In this document: piece after piece, positions 53,092 to 62,603 of the stretch
Layout of the letters: the number at the start of each line of letters is the position of its first letter
Position numbering within the stretch: the stretch's first letter is position 1
Source of the DNA: Lachnospiraceae bacterium MD308
GTDB lineage: Bacteria > Bacillota > Clostridia > Lachnospirales > Lachnospiraceae
Direction: 5' to 3'
Length of the DNA stretch: 64,000 nt
Assembly: GCA_000403475.2 (NCBI GenBank)
Contig: KE159795.1
Span: 1,770,058-1,834,057, forward strand
Translations under genes and position numbers: made by a program
Notes under the pieces: generated by a model
What the model saw: only the letters and a program-made list of their open reading frames with translations
Told to the model about the DNA's origin: nothing
The model's database searches: none

Positions 53092-53184
53092 CCCTGTATT
53101 TCCTCCTGTAATTCTATATCCTTATTATCATAACATTACATAACATGAAGGTCAAACGTCATTTTAATCCTGCTGCATCCGCTA

Positions 53185-54414
53185 TCAATACAGCATCCTC
53201 TCAATCTCTTCGCTGTCAATATTGTCCTTTGTCATCCAGACATACCCGGTATCAATATTTGCTTCATTTGCCATTCCGAGCGCTGCCCTTGCTGCCGCTA
53301 TGACAGACGCATACCCCATACCATAGGGGTTCTGTACAATAAGTCCCGCAATTTCGCCTTCTTTCACAGCCCGCGCTTCCTCTTCATCTGCATCGTAACC
53401 AATCACCGATATCCCGGACACAGACCGGCGCTTTATCCCTTCCACCGCCAGGACAACCGTCTCCCCGTTTGTGGCATAGCACCCCTTCATATTCGGATGC
53501 TTTTTCAAAATGTAATCTATAATATTATCCCTGGTTACATCCTCCTCCTTAATTCTCTCTTCCTCCGCCAGCTCTGTTCCCGAAGGTTCTTCATCGTCAA
53601 GCCGATAGAGCCCTTTATTGACCTCATCAGAGACACTTTTTTTCATCTCATCTAAGCGGTACGCCCCCGCCACCGTCATATTCGGATATTCTTTTTTCAA
53701 TGTTTCCGCAAATACCCGCTCCCTGACATCAGCAGTCTTTGACTTGGAGTCATGAGAAAAAATCACAATCTCTCCTTCCTCCCCCACGGCCTTTGCCATA
53801 TGCCGCGCCGCCTCACTTGCAGACGCCTCATTATCTGTTGACACCATTGCCATCAGCCCTTTGTAATCACTTCCCGAATCAAATGCGACAACCGGGATAT
53901 TATTCTCCGCCGCCAAATCAAACTGCACCTCGCAAGCATTTGCATCAGTAATAGCTATAGCCACGGCAACAGGATATCTTGCCAGCTCTTCGTCCAGGAT
54001 ATTCACCTGCTCGTCAACGCTTTCCGCCTCCAAAGGGCCGTTATATGTCACTTTAACCTTATCTCCGCCTTTGTACCCTAATGTTTTATTAATATCCTCT
54101 GCCGCCTGCTCTGCTCCTTTTTTTACCTCGTTCCAGAATGCCTTTCCTTCCGATTTACCAATCACCGAGATATACGCGCCTTTCTCCAGCGCAAGTCCAT
54201 CCGCATTATTGTAAGCTGACGGCTCAATCACATCCAGCTTCGGCTGATACTCTTTCTTCTTTACATCCACATCCCTTTCCGTTTCTTCAACCTGTTCTGT
54301 TTTTTCTGTAGTCTGTTCTGTCTTTTCCTCTTTTGGACTGTTCCCCGAAGAACAGGCACCAAGCACCAAAGACAGGCACAGTACGCCTGCTATAATGTAT
54401 TTTCTCATTTTCAT
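53185..54414 (-). CDS. Sugar-binding lipoprotein, type I periplasmic-binding fold (Peripla_BP_4)
   Basis: 409 residues. Lipoprotein signal KYIIAGVLCLSLVLG-AC (lipobox), a Glu/Thr/Lys-rich linker, then a ribose/xylose-binding-protein-like fold (ISVIGKSEGKAFWNEVKKG, GLMAMVSTDNEASA, IVQNPYGMGYASV). No permease or ATPase gene is adjacent, so it may feed a transporter elsewhere or act as sensor component. The ligand cannot be inferred. Confidence 0.88.
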   Translation of the reverse strand: MKMRKYIIAGVLCLSLVLGACSSGNSPKEEKTEQTTEKTEQVEETERDVDVKKKEYQPKLDVIEPSAYNNADGLALEKGAYISVIGKSEGKAFWNEVKKGAEQAAEDINKTLGYKGGDKVKVTYNGPLEAESVDEQVNILDEELARYPVAVAIAITDANACEVQFDLAAENNIPVVAFDSGSDYKGLMAMVSTDNEASASEAARHMAKAVGEEGEIVIFSHDSKSKTADVRERVFAETLKKEYPNMTVAGAYRLDEMKKSVSDEVNKGLYRLDDEEPSGTELAEEERIKEEDVTRDNIIDYILKKHPNMKGCYATNGETVVLAVEGIKRRSVSGISVIGYDADEEEARAVKEGEIAGLIVQNPYGMGYASVIAAARAALGMANEANIDTGYVWMTKDNIDSEEIERMLY

Positions 54415-54615
54415 AATTCTCCCATCTATTCTGTATTCTTAATATGCCAACCAACACTATACACTAATTTCATGAAAAAATGTTGAAAATTTTCTTAAGA
54501 TTCACATACAACATTTACACATAACGATTTTTTCCTTGTATATTTCGCGTTTTTGTATTATGATAGACACAGGCAAAATTTTATGCCAAACATCTTATAA
54601 AGGAGGTACATACCT

Positions 54616-54786
54616 ATGGCATTCAAAATTAATGATGGATGTGTAGCTTGTGGTGCTTGCGCTGGGTCTTGTCCAATCGGCGCTATCGTAGAAGGCGACG
54701 GAAAGTACGAAATCAACGCTGACGAGTGTGTTGATTGCGGTACTTGTGCAGCTCAGTGCCCAACAGGAGCTATCGAAGAGGCATAA
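54616..54786 (+). CDS. 2[4Fe-4S] ferredoxin (clostridial type)
   Basis: 56 residues. Two CxxCxxCxxxCP clusters: CVACGACAGSCPIG and CVDCGTCAAQCPTG, the full eight cysteines. Small soluble low-potential electron carrier for fermentative reactions such as pyruvate:ferredoxin oxidoreductase and hydrogenase. AAGGAGG lies upstream of the ATG. Monocistronic, with a terminator-like hairpin 25 bases after the stop. Confidence 0.96.
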   Translation: MAFKINDGCVACGACAGSCPIGAIVEGDGKYEINADECVDCGTCAAQCPTGAIEEA

Positions 54787-54810
54787 GAGTTTCAATCGAA
54801 TACAAACCCA

Positions 54811-54856
54811 AAAAGCATTGTCTGATTCCATTTGGTTCCGGCAATGTTTTTTATTT
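54811..54856 (+). terminator. Terminator of the ferredoxin gene
   Basis: aaaagcattg (54811-54820) pairs with caatgtttt (54842-54850) with one bulge, followed by a T run. Confidence 0.5.
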
Positions 54857-54952
54857 TCTTCCGACTTGTTTTGACTTAATTTTCATTTCAGACGTGTTAT
54901 GATAAGTTCGCCGTAACGGACAAGCTATCACAATAAGGGGGAATTTCCAGCG

Positions 54953-55309
54953 ATGAACAAAGCATTAGAACAACTAAAACGCGAGACAAAGGATGACACC
55001 CGGCTGTTTGATTGTATCAAAGAACTCTATGAACAAGGGATTCCATATGCCGAACTAAAAGCACTGATTCCAGACCTTAAGCGCACCCGCGACCAGCTGC
55101 ACTTTAAACGGATGCTGCAGAACAACAACGAAGTATTACTGCAGATGATCAGCGAAGAGATGTCCTTCCTTCTGGATGCGAAGGAACGCCAGGAAGAAGA
55201 AGAATTCAAAAAGCTGGACCAGCTCATCAGACAACAGCAATCCTTTCGGAAATCTGCCGCCGAGAGCGGACCAGCCTCTTTACTGAAAAAGTTATTCCTG
55301 CCTGCTTAA
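54953..55309 (+). CDS. Hypothetical helical protein (118 residues)
   Basis: Highly charged, all-helical prediction with a long coiled coil near residues 60-100 (EEMSFLLDAKERQEEEEFKK). The start LEQLKRETKDDTRLFDCIKELYEQGIP and the Arg-rich middle give no family I know. Site AAGGGGGAA before the ATG. Its last 18 bases overlap the 3' end of dnaB on the other strand. The codons look coding, the function is unknown. Confidence 0.6.
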   Translation: MNKALEQLKRETKDDTRLFDCIKELYEQGIPYAELKALIPDLKRTRDQLHFKRMLQNNNEVLLQMISEEMSFLLDAKERQEEEEFKKLDQLIRQQQSFRKSAAESGPASLLKKLFLPA

Positions 55310-56632
55310 ATTTGCAAACTTCGTATAATCTGCAAGCCAGGCCAAATCCACGGTCCCTATGGGACCGTTTCTTTGTTTCGCAATTATAATCTCTGCCTGC
55401 TTCTTCTTCTCACTGTCCTTATTATAGTATTCATCACGATATATGAACATCACCACATCCGCATCCTGCTCAATCGCCCCAGACTCACGCAAGTCAGAAA
55501 GCATGGGACGTTTGTCCGGCCGGGATTCCACTGCACGACTCAACTGCGAGAGCGCGACAACCGGAACATTAAGTTCTCTGGCAAGGGCTTTCAGCGAACG
55601 GGATATCTCCGATATCTCCTGCTGTCTGGACTCAGAACGCCCCCCTGCACTTCCGGACATCAACTGCAAATAATCGATAATGATAAGCTGTATATCCAGT
55701 TCCAGCTTATATTTTCGGCATTTGGAACGAAGCTCTGATACAGAGATTCCGGGAGTATCGTCAATAACCATATTAGACCTCCCGACAATACCCGCCCCCT
55801 CGATCAACTTCTCCCAGTCTGAATCCTTGAGATTCCCGGTACGAAGCGCCTGCGAATCCACTTGGGATTCCAATGCAAACAGACGATTTACCAACTGCTC
55901 CTTGGACATCTCAAGGCTGAATATCGCAACGCCTTTTTCCTTTTTAAAAGCAACATACTGCGCAATATTTAATACAAACGCTGTCTTTCCCATAGACGGC
56001 CTTGCCGCAACCAATACCAGATCCGAGGGCTGAAGCCCCGACAATTTATAATCCAAATCTATGAATCCCGTGGGAATCCCCGTCACAACCCCTTTGCTTT
56101 TTGCCGCTTTCTCAATACGCTCAAGGGCATTAAGCACAACCTGCTTAATAGGAACATATTCCCCGCTGTTACGCCTCTGCAAAAGTTCAAATACAGACTT
56201 TTCGGTACTTTCTAAAATCGCAGGAAGCGCTTCTTTTCCTGCGTAACATGTATTGGCTATCTCTTCATTTAATTTAATCAGCCTGCGCATCATGGCTTTA
56301 TCCGAAACAATCCCTGCATGATACTTAACATTTACCGAGGTTGATACAATATCCAGAATATCCCTCATAAATTCCAGGCTTGCAACCTCCGGCGGAACTT
56401 CTTTTTCTTTCAGACGCTCCTTGAGCGTAATCAGGTCTACCGGACTTCCCTCATTGAACATCTCTACAATAGCATCAAATATGACGCCGTATGCATTTTG
56501 ATAAAAATCCTGACCGCCGATAATTTCAGATGCCGCAAGAATCGCATCTTTATCCATCAGCATGGCGCCAATAACAGATTGTTCCGCTTCTACACTGTGG
56601 GGCATAACTCTTTTAATGAGCGCCTCTTCCAT
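55292..56632 (-). CDS. dnaB: Replicative DNA helicase DnaB
   Basis: 446 residues. N-terminal DnaG-interacting domain (about 10-110), then RecA-like helicase with Walker A RPSMGKT (about 211-217), Walker B-type LIIIDYLQLM and the DnaB motif LSQLSRAVESRPDKRP. Hexameric helicase at the replication fork. ATG at 56632 follows AGGAGG; the TTG before it is unlikely. Follows rplI and gdpP in the usual Firmicutes order. Confidence 0.97.
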   Translation of the reverse strand: MEEALIKRVMPHSVEAEQSVIGAMLMDKDAILAASEIIGGQDFYQNAYGVIFDAIVEMFNEGSPVDLITLKERLKEKEVPPEVASLEFMRDILDIVSTSVNVKYHAGIVSDKAMMRRLIKLNEEIANTCYAGKEALPAILESTEKSVFELLQRRNSGEYVPIKQVVLNALERIEKAAKSKGVVTGIPTGFIDLDYKLSGLQPSDLVLVAARPSMGKTAFVLNIAQYVAFKKEKGVAIFSLEMSKEQLVNRLFALESQVDSQALRTGNLKDSDWEKLIEGAGIVGRSNMVIDDTPGISVSELRSKCRKYKLELDIQLIIIDYLQLMSGSAGGRSESRQQEISEISRSLKALARELNVPVVALSQLSRAVESRPDKRPMLSDLRESGAIEQDADVVMFIYRDEYYNKDSEKKKQAEIIIAKQRNGPIGTVDLAWLADYTKFANLSRQE

Positions 56633-56644
56633 CAATTGTTCCTC

Positions 56645-57094
56645 CTACGCTTCCTCTGTTACATTAACCGTAAGCTCTGCCGTTACCTTCGGATGAAGTT
56701 TCACCGGGACTTTGAATGTCCCAAGCGCCTTAATCGCGTCTTTAAGCACAATCTTTTTCTTGTCAATCTCCAGATTCATCTGGGTCTTCACTTCCGCAGC
56801 TATTTCCTTGGAAGAGACAGAGCCAAACGCCTTCCCTCCCTCTCCGGTTTTAATCGACACCTCAATCTTTCCGGCCTCAATCTTAGCCCCAAGCTCTTTC
56901 GCCGCTTCATACTGCTCCTGCGCCTGTTTATCGTCATTCGCTTTCTTAAGCTTCAAATCATTGAGGTTTTTTGAATTCGCTTCTACGCCTTTATTTTTCT
57001 TCAAGATAAAGTTTCTGGCGTAACCATCGCTAACCTCTACAATCTCACCTTTTTTTCCAAGAGACTTCACGTCCTCTTTCAAAATTACTTTCAT
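56645..57094 (-). CDS. rplI: 50S ribosomal protein L9
   Basis: 149 residues, the family length. N-terminal MKVILKEDVKSLGKKGEIVEV and GYARNFILKKN are diagnostic; a long central helix links to the C-terminal domain. One base after gdpP and 12 before dnaB, so translated from the same message. Confidence 0.97.
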   Translation of the reverse strand: MKVILKEDVKSLGKKGEIVEVSDGYARNFILKKNKGVEANSKNLNDLKLKKANDDKQAQEQYEAAKELGAKIEAGKIEVSIKTGEGGKAFGSVSSKEIAAEVKTQMNLEIDKKKIVLKDAIKALGTFKVPVKLHPKVTAELTVNVTEEA

Positions 57095-59152
57095 CTATAT
57101 ATCCCCTTTCTCCAACATAAGTTTTATTACTCTCTTCACTTCAGCCACCGCCCTGTCAATGTCTGTATGGTCAAACTGTGCACCCGCCGCATTGATATGG
57201 CCGCCGCCGCCGAGCTTTTCCATAATTACCTGTACATTTGCCTCATCGATAGAACGAGCGCTCACATAGATTCTGCCATTATAGACAGTAAGCACAAAAG
57301 ATGCCTTTATCTCATTAATCTCCAACAACTCATTGGCCGCCTGCGCGCCGAGAATCGTAGGGCTCTCTACATTAGAGCAAAGATTTTTCGCAATCGCATA
57401 TTTCTCACAGAATACCTCTGCGCTGCTGATAATAGCAGCCTTCACCTGGTAGGATTCCATATCGTCCCTGAACATCTTCTTTACCAGAGTAATATCCGCC
57501 CCGCATCTTCTTAAAAATGCAGCCGCCTCAAAAGTACGTACTCCTGTCCGATAGGCAAAATTATTCGTATCAATCATAATTCCGGCGTAAAGGCTGCTCG
57601 CCTCGAGCTTCGGAATCTTGATATCATCCACAATGTATTGAAGAACCTCCGATATCATCTCACACGCCGAGGACGCATATGGCTCAATGTACGACAGAAC
57701 CGCATTCTCAATATTGTCCGCGCTCTGTCTGTGGTGATCAAGGACAACAACAGTCTTGCTAATCTTAAGCAATCCTTCGCACTCCGTCATCATCGGGCGA
57801 TTCGTATCTACAACAATCACCATGGAACTCTCACTCGCCATTTCCAGAGCTTCCGAAGATGTAAGAAACAAGTCTTCCGGATAATCCGGATTATTCTCAT
57901 AGGCACTGTATAGCGGACGAAGGGATGCAGACACCTCATTAATCACGATATGCGCTTTCTTTTCCAACATTCTCGCCGCACGATACACACCGATTGCAGC
58001 CCCTAACGCATCTACATCTGTAAGCTTATGTCCCATGACAAATATCTCGTCTTTCACCGTCATAAACTCACGAAGCGCCTCCGCCTTCACTCTGGCTTTC
58101 ACACGGGTATTCTTAGCAGTCTGCTCCCGCTTTCCGCCGTAATACGTGATTCCGCCGCAATCTTTGATTACCGCCTGGTCGCCGCCCCTGGCAAGAGCAA
58201 GATCTATCGCCACACGCGCATAATTATAGCTCTGCGAGTAAGCATTGCCGCTGAGACCAAGCCCGATACTTAATGTCGCCGGAATGCTGTTTCCAATATT
58301 GATAGACTTAACATCCTCAAGCAAAGAAAACTTATCATTCTCCAGCTCCTTAAAGCCGACTTTCTGAATCGCGATAAAATACTTATCGTTCTCCATCTTG
58401 CGGACAATCCCGTTCACCCTCGAAATATACTGGTTAATCTTTCGATCAACCAGCGCAATCAAGAGAGACTGCCTTACTTCCTCTACGCTGTCTATCACTT
58501 CATCATAATTATCAATGTAAATAAGCCCGGCAACAAGTCTTTGCTCCTCGCTGGCGCGGATATATCGGTTAAGCTCCGTCACATCCTGAAGATACACAAC
58601 GATAAAATATTCCCGTCCCCCGGGAAGCTCCATAAGACGTTCCGTTTCATTAAACCCTTCTACAGATACTTTTCTGAGTTCTGCCTTATATTCTTTATCC
58701 TCATAATAGACATCCATCTCTACGATGTCATTCTCTTCTTTCGGGAAAATACTGGAATTAAGCTCCGGCACAAGCTTGCTGATATAGATATCCCCGACAC
58801 GTTTTCCCAAAATCTGCTCAAACTGCTCATTCAACCAGACAATCTTCCCATTTTCCAAAAGAATGGCATAAGGAAGCGCCAGCTCCTTAAGCAGCGTATT
58901 CTGCACAATCCCATACTGAGCCGCAAATTCTACCAGATCCTTTAAAATCCCGGCGCGGCCATACAGGTACAGATATATAAGCATCCCTATATAAACAATA
59001 ACAAAAATCAACATCACCGCACCGGCGCGGCGGTCAATCCCATATATCCATACATTCACCGCAATGAGCAACACCGCCATAACCATCGGAAGCTGCATAT
59101 ACAATCTGAGCTGCCCCTTAAGGTGCACTTGATTCTCCTGCTTTTTCTTCAT
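57095..59152 (-). CDS. gdpP: Cyclic-di-AMP phosphodiesterase (GdpP family)
   Basis: 685 residues from the Met at 59152. Two membrane helices (about 17-37 and 44-64), a PAS-like domain (about 80-170), a degenerate GGDEF domain (about 200-330) lacking the GGDEF signature, then DHH/DHHA1 phosphoesterase: GHKLTDVDALGAA (His375, Asp379, Asp381), VVDTN, LDHHRQSADN (DHH at 472-474) and GGGGHINAAGAQF near the end. Degrades c-di-AMP to pApA and thereby sets potassium and osmotic balance. The start could also lie 12-19 codons earlier. Confidence 0.92.
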   Translation of the reverse strand: MKKKQENQVHLKGQLRLYMQLPMVMAVLLIAVNVWIYGIDRRAGAVMLIFVIVYIGMLIYLYLYGRAGILKDLVEFAAQYGIVQNTLLKELALPYAILLENGKIVWLNEQFEQILGKRVGDIYISKLVPELNSSIFPKEENDIVEMDVYYEDKEYKAELRKVSVEGFNETERLMELPGGREYFIVVYLQDVTELNRYIRASEEQRLVAGLIYIDNYDEVIDSVEEVRQSLLIALVDRKINQYISRVNGIVRKMENDKYFIAIQKVGFKELENDKFSLLEDVKSINIGNSIPATLSIGLGLSGNAYSQSYNYARVAIDLALARGGDQAVIKDCGGITYYGGKREQTAKNTRVKARVKAEALREFMTVKDEIFVMGHKLTDVDALGAAIGVYRAARMLEKKAHIVINEVSASLRPLYSAYENNPDYPEDLFLTSSEALEMASESSMVIVVDTNRPMMTECEGLLKISKTVVVLDHHRQSADNIENAVLSYIEPYASSACEMISEVLQYIVDDIKIPKLEASSLYAGIMIDTNNFAYRTGVRTFEAAAFLRRCGADITLVKKMFRDDMESYQVKAAIISSAEVFCEKYAIAKNLCSNVESPTILGAQAANELLEINEIKASFVLTVYNGRIYVSARSIDEANVQVIMEKLGGGGHINAAGAQFDHTDIDRAVAEVKRVIKLMLEKGDI

Positions 59153-59222
59153 GATTCTATCAACCTTTTCCCTATGACTTCTTCTCATGCCCTTGGCTGG
59201 CAAAAGCACACACTTCTTATCT

Positions 59223-59250
59223 ATTATATCACTTTTCTGTGTTAATGCAA
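59223..59250 (-). promoter_or_regulatory. Promoter of gdpP-rplI-dnaB
   Basis: Minus strand: TTGCAT (59250-59245), 16-base spacer, TATAAT (59228-59223), about 70 bases before the gdpP start. Confidence 0.6.
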
Positions 59251-59317
59251 GCCGAGGGCCCCGAGTGGCAACAAAATTAAGATTTTAAGAAAAGCAGCCA
59301 TGAAGCGTCTGTGCACT

Positions 59318-59357
59318 ATAAAAGCCCCGCCCTGCAGACTTCTCTGCAAAACGGGGT
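59318..59357 (-). terminator. Terminator of the galE operon
   Basis: Arms 59325-59337 and 59344-59356 (ccccgccctgcag and ctgcaaaacgggg, imperfect) with a 6-base loop; T-rich on the minus strand. About 20 bases after the galE stop. Confidence 0.6.
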
Positions 59358-59376
59358 CAAGCCCTCAAAAACTCTC

Positions 59377-60396
59377 TTATGCTTTGTATCCGTCCGGATT
59401 CTGGGACTGCCATCTCCATGAATCCTCACACATCTCATCAAGCCCTCTCTCTGCTTTCCATCCAAGCACCCTAAGGGCCTTTGCCGGGTCCGCATAGCAC
59501 ATAGCGATATCCCCTTCTCTTCTCGGCTTAATCTCATACGGAAGTTCTCTTTTGCACGCCTTAGAAAACGCCTTTACCATATCAAGAACAGAATATCCGA
59601 TACCCGTTCCAAGGTTGATAATATCAAGTCCCGGATTTGTCAGAATATAATCAATCGCCTTTACATGGCCAATCGCAAGGTCAACAACATGGATGTAATC
59701 ACGAACGCCCGTTCCATCCGGCGTATCATAATCATCCCCAAACACGCCAAGCTTTTCAAGCTTTCCTACTGCCACCTGCGTAATATACGGCATCAGGTTA
59801 TTCGGAATCCCTTTTGGATCTTCTCCGATACGTCCGCTCTTATGCGCTCCCACAGGGTTGAAGTAACGCAAAAGGATTACGTTCCACTCCGGGTCTGCTT
59901 TCTGAAGGTCTGTCATGATCTGCTCCATCATAGATTTTGTCCATCCGTATGGATTCGTACACTGTCCCTTCGGGCATTCCTCTGTAATCGGAATAATCTC
60001 CGGACTTCCGTATACGGTAGCAGAAGAGCTGAATACAATATTCTTCACTCCTACTGTTCTCATCACATCCATAAGCGTAAGTGTCCCGTTAATATTGTTG
60101 CGGTAATATTCTAATGGCTTTCTCACCGATTCGCCCACAGCCTTAAGCGCCGCACAGTGAATTACTGCGTCAATCGCCTCTGCTTTAAACATCTCCGTGA
60201 GTTTCGCTGCGTCCAGTACATCTCCCTCATAGAATTTCACAGATTTACCGGTAAGCTCTTCTACTCTCTTAAGCGATTCCACTGATGAATTGGACAGATT
60301 GTCATAAACAACAACCTCATATCCTGTGTTTAAAAGCTCCAAAGCGGTATGGCTTCCGATGTATCCCGCTCCTCCGGTAATTAATACTTTTGCCAT
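59377..60396 (-). CDS. galE: UDP-glucose 4-epimerase
   Basis: 339 residues. NAD motif [18 protein letters not shown], catalytic Ser/Thr and Tyr in SSSATVYG and the Tyr-x3-Lys in [12 protein letters not shown], and the substrate loop [17 protein letters not shown]. Interconverts UDP-glucose and UDP-galactose (or the GlcNAc/GalNAc forms). Forms an operon-like group with a hexosamine-kinase-like gene and a nucleotidyltransferase, the last three steps of the galacto-N-biose/lacto-N-biose route. Confidence 0.96.
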   Translation of the reverse strand: MAKVLITGGAGYIGSHTALELLNTGYEVVVYDNLSNSSVESLKRVEELTGKSVKFYEGDVLDAAKLTEMFKAEAIDAVIHCAALKAVGESVRKPLEYYRNNINGTLTLMDVMRTVGVKNIVFSSSATVYGSPEIIPITEECPKGQCTNPYGWTKSMMEQIMTDLQKADPEWNVILLRYFNPVGAHKSGRIGEDPKGIPNNLMPYITQVAVGKLEKLGVFGDDYDTPDGTGVRDYIHVVDLAIGHVKAIDYILTNPGLDIINLGTGIGYSVLDMVKAFSKACKRELPYEIKPRREGDIAMCYADPAKALRVLGWKAERGLDEMCEDSWRWQSQNPDGYKA

Positions 60397-60436
60397 CTTT
60401 AATCCCTCCTGACCTGCCTAACGGTATCAAACCTTC

Positions 60437-61561
60437 CTACGTCAAGCTTTTATTATATTTTTCTATGATTCCTTCCATAGTATACCACTTGCGCTCCATA
60501 TCTTCAACCAGTTTAAACTGCGTACGGCTCCGGTCCAGATTATGAGCTTCCCTGTGTATCTTAAAATAGGTATCGCCCTGCAAATAATCCGTCAAAAACC
60601 GCATGCCGCACTCAAAAGTCATCACCTTCGCGCCCATGGGCATCAACTCGATCTCTTTCCTTGTAAGCTTGCCGCCGCACCCTTCTATATATCCTTTTGC
60701 ATACAGCTCAAAAAGCTCCATGCTGCAGGACACTTTACTTAAGTCCGTCTCATCCTCTGCCGCCGTACTTGCGCCAAAGCGTATAGAATCTCCAAAATCA
60801 TTTACCGCCAGACCAGGCATAACCGTATCCAGATCAATCACGCAGATCCCTTTTCCCGTCTTATTATCAATCATGATATTATTGAGCTTTGTATCATTAT
60901 GCGTAACCCTTAAAGGAATCTCTCCGCGGCTTAAAAGATCGGCAAAATAATTTGCCACGTCCTCTCTGTCCAACACAAATTGTATCTCATCTTTCACCTT
61001 AGACGCCCGGCCCACAACATCTTTCTTCACCGTCTCTTTAAACACCTGAAAACGTGCCTTTGTATCGTGAAACCCTTCAATCGTCTCATAGAGTGTCTCT
61101 GCCGGATAATCTGCAAGAAGCCGCTGGAAGTTACCGAAAGCCACCGCACTCTGGTAAAAATGCTCCGACTTTTCCACCTTATCATAACTCGTTGCATCGG
61201 TGATAAATTTGTAAGATCTCCAGTAATCCCCAAGCGAATCTATATAGTAGGGTTTCCCGTCGACTGCCGGTATCACATTCAACGTTTCCCGTTCCGGGTC
61301 CCCTCCATGCTCCACTATCTTTTTGCGAAGATGCAACGTCACGCCGGTAATATTCTCCATAAGCTCTACAGGCTTTGCAAAGACAGTTTTATTCATTCTC
61401 TGAAGAATAATATTACTGTTTCCCATCTCCGGCAGATTGAACTTAAGCAGATAAGTATCATTAATATGGCCGCTCCCGTAAGGCATGTCGTCAATCAGCT
61501 CTCCATCATACTGAAAATGCTTTATCACTTCAGCTCTTCGTTCTTTGGTTACCTGCGCCAT
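60437..61561 (-). CDS. Aminoglycoside-phosphotransferase-fold sugar kinase (N-acetylhexosamine 1-kinase, NahK-like)
   Basis: 374 residues. Kinase-like fold with the catalytic loop VTHNDTKLNNIMID (Asp and Asn), then the metal Asp in CVIDLDTVMPGLA and a following DFGDSIRFGAS. The opening YGSGHINDTYLL replaces the Gly loop. This matches NahK/LnpB, which makes GlcNAc-1-P or GalNAc-1-P from the free sugar. The ATG overlaps the preceding stop (TAATG) with GGGAGG upstream. Between galE and the uridylyltransferase-like gene, the role as anomeric kinase is well supported. Confidence 0.82.
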   Translation of the reverse strand: MAQVTKERRAEVIKHFQYDGELIDDMPYGSGHINDTYLLKFNLPEMGNSNIILQRMNKTVFAKPVELMENITGVTLHLRKKIVEHGGDPERETLNVIPAVDGKPYYIDSLGDYWRSYKFITDATSYDKVEKSEHFYQSAVAFGNFQRLLADYPAETLYETIEGFHDTKARFQVFKETVKKDVVGRASKVKDEIQFVLDREDVANYFADLLSRGEIPLRVTHNDTKLNNIMIDNKTGKGICVIDLDTVMPGLAVNDFGDSIRFGASTAAEDETDLSKVSCSMELFELYAKGYIEGCGGKLTRKEIELMPMGAKVMTFECGMRFLTDYLQGDTYFKIHREAHNLDRSRTQFKLVEDMERKWYTMEGIIEKYNKSLT

Positions 61562-62487
61562 TATCTGTCCTCCCATAAATTCTCAGGATACAACTCCCTG
61601 TCCTTCATTTCCTGAATCGCGGCCGCCACAACCGGCTTATCCTCTTTGTAAGTCATACCGTACCATTTGTCCGCAGACTCCAGTACCGCCACCGTCGCTT
61701 TGCCTTCCTCCACCAGCTCACTTACCACTGCCGGAAGAAAATACTCGCATTTCCCTGGATTTTCCGCAATCCCTTTGTCGAGAAATGCCGGGAATCTATC
61801 CTTAAGCTCCTTTAAGATACTATTCGTAAAGCCCCACATATTCATGGATACGATGGTCTCCGCCGAAACCGGAATCCACGTTTCCCCGTCATCCTCTGTA
61901 TAAGCGATACCGCCGTCTCTCTTCTCAATGCGGGTTCTCTCATGGATTGCCACAAGCTCTCCCTGCTCATTCATATCACAGATGCCCCGCGCAACATGAC
62001 CATTGTCCGTCACAGTATTGCCCAGCTTATACCCAACCATCGTATAGCGGTACTTTTCGTCGTCTTTATGGGACGCAAGATAATCATAAATCAGCTTAAA
62101 TGCCTCCGACCCGTAATAATCATCTGCATTGATAACGGCAAACGGACCGTCAACCGCCTGAATGCAGCTAAGTATCGCATGCCCTGTTCCCCACGGTTTT
62201 GTCCTGCCTTCCGGCACTGCATATCCTTCCGGGATATTGTCGACTTCCTGGAAAACATAATCCACTTCCATATATTTTGAAATTCTGTCTCCCACAGCTT
62301 CCTTAAAGTCCGCCTCATTTTCCTTCTTTATAATAAATACTACTTTCTCAAATCCGGCTTTCCTTGCATCATACATAGAAAAATCCATGATAATATGCCC
62401 TTCTCCATCTACCGGATCGATCTGCTTAAGCCCTCCATAACGGCTTCCCATTCCTGCTGCCATAATAACTAATACCGGTTTATCCAT
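61561..62487 (-). CDS. Sugar-1-phosphate nucleotidyltransferase (UDP-hexose pyrophosphorylase-like)
   Basis: 308 residues. Nucleotidyltransferase motif VIMAAGMGSRYGGLKQIDPV, then metal Asp in FAVINADDYYG, and a later YEDDGETW-type loop. The GYKLGNTVTDNGHVARG block fits enzymes that join a sugar-1-phosphate to a nucleoside triphosphate. Smaller than bacterial GalU family members with extra domains. Likely activates hexosamine-1-P (from the kinase) with UTP so that GalE can epimerise it. Substrate inferred from neighbours. Confidence 0.82.
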   Translation of the reverse strand: MDKPVLVIMAAGMGSRYGGLKQIDPVDGEGHIIMDFSMYDARKAGFEKVVFIIKKENEADFKEAVGDRISKYMEVDYVFQEVDNIPEGYAVPEGRTKPWGTGHAILSCIQAVDGPFAVINADDYYGSEAFKLIYDYLASHKDDEKYRYTMVGYKLGNTVTDNGHVARGICDMNEQGELVAIHERTRIEKRDGGIAYTEDDGETWIPVSAETIVSMNMWGFTNSILKELKDRFPAFLDKGIAENPGKCEYFLPAVVSELVEEGKATVAVLESADKWYGMTYKEDKPVVAAAIQEMKDRELYPENLWEDR

Positions 62488-62547
62488 TGCTCTACCTCCA
62501 ATGCTAAATTTTCCTATATGATTCTATCACAAAACCATATGAAAAGG

Positions 62548-62590
62548 AAAGCTTATCCACCTCTTTTTCACAAAGGCCCGGATAAGCTTA
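62548..62590 (-). terminator. Hairpin after the ABC permease gene
   Basis: aagcttatcc (62549-62558) pairs with ggataagctt (62580-62589). The minus-strand run after it is only partly T, so it may be a partial terminator that lets some transcription continue into the downstream genes. Confidence 0.5.
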
Positions 62591-62603
62591 ACCCCCTCTT
62601 TTT

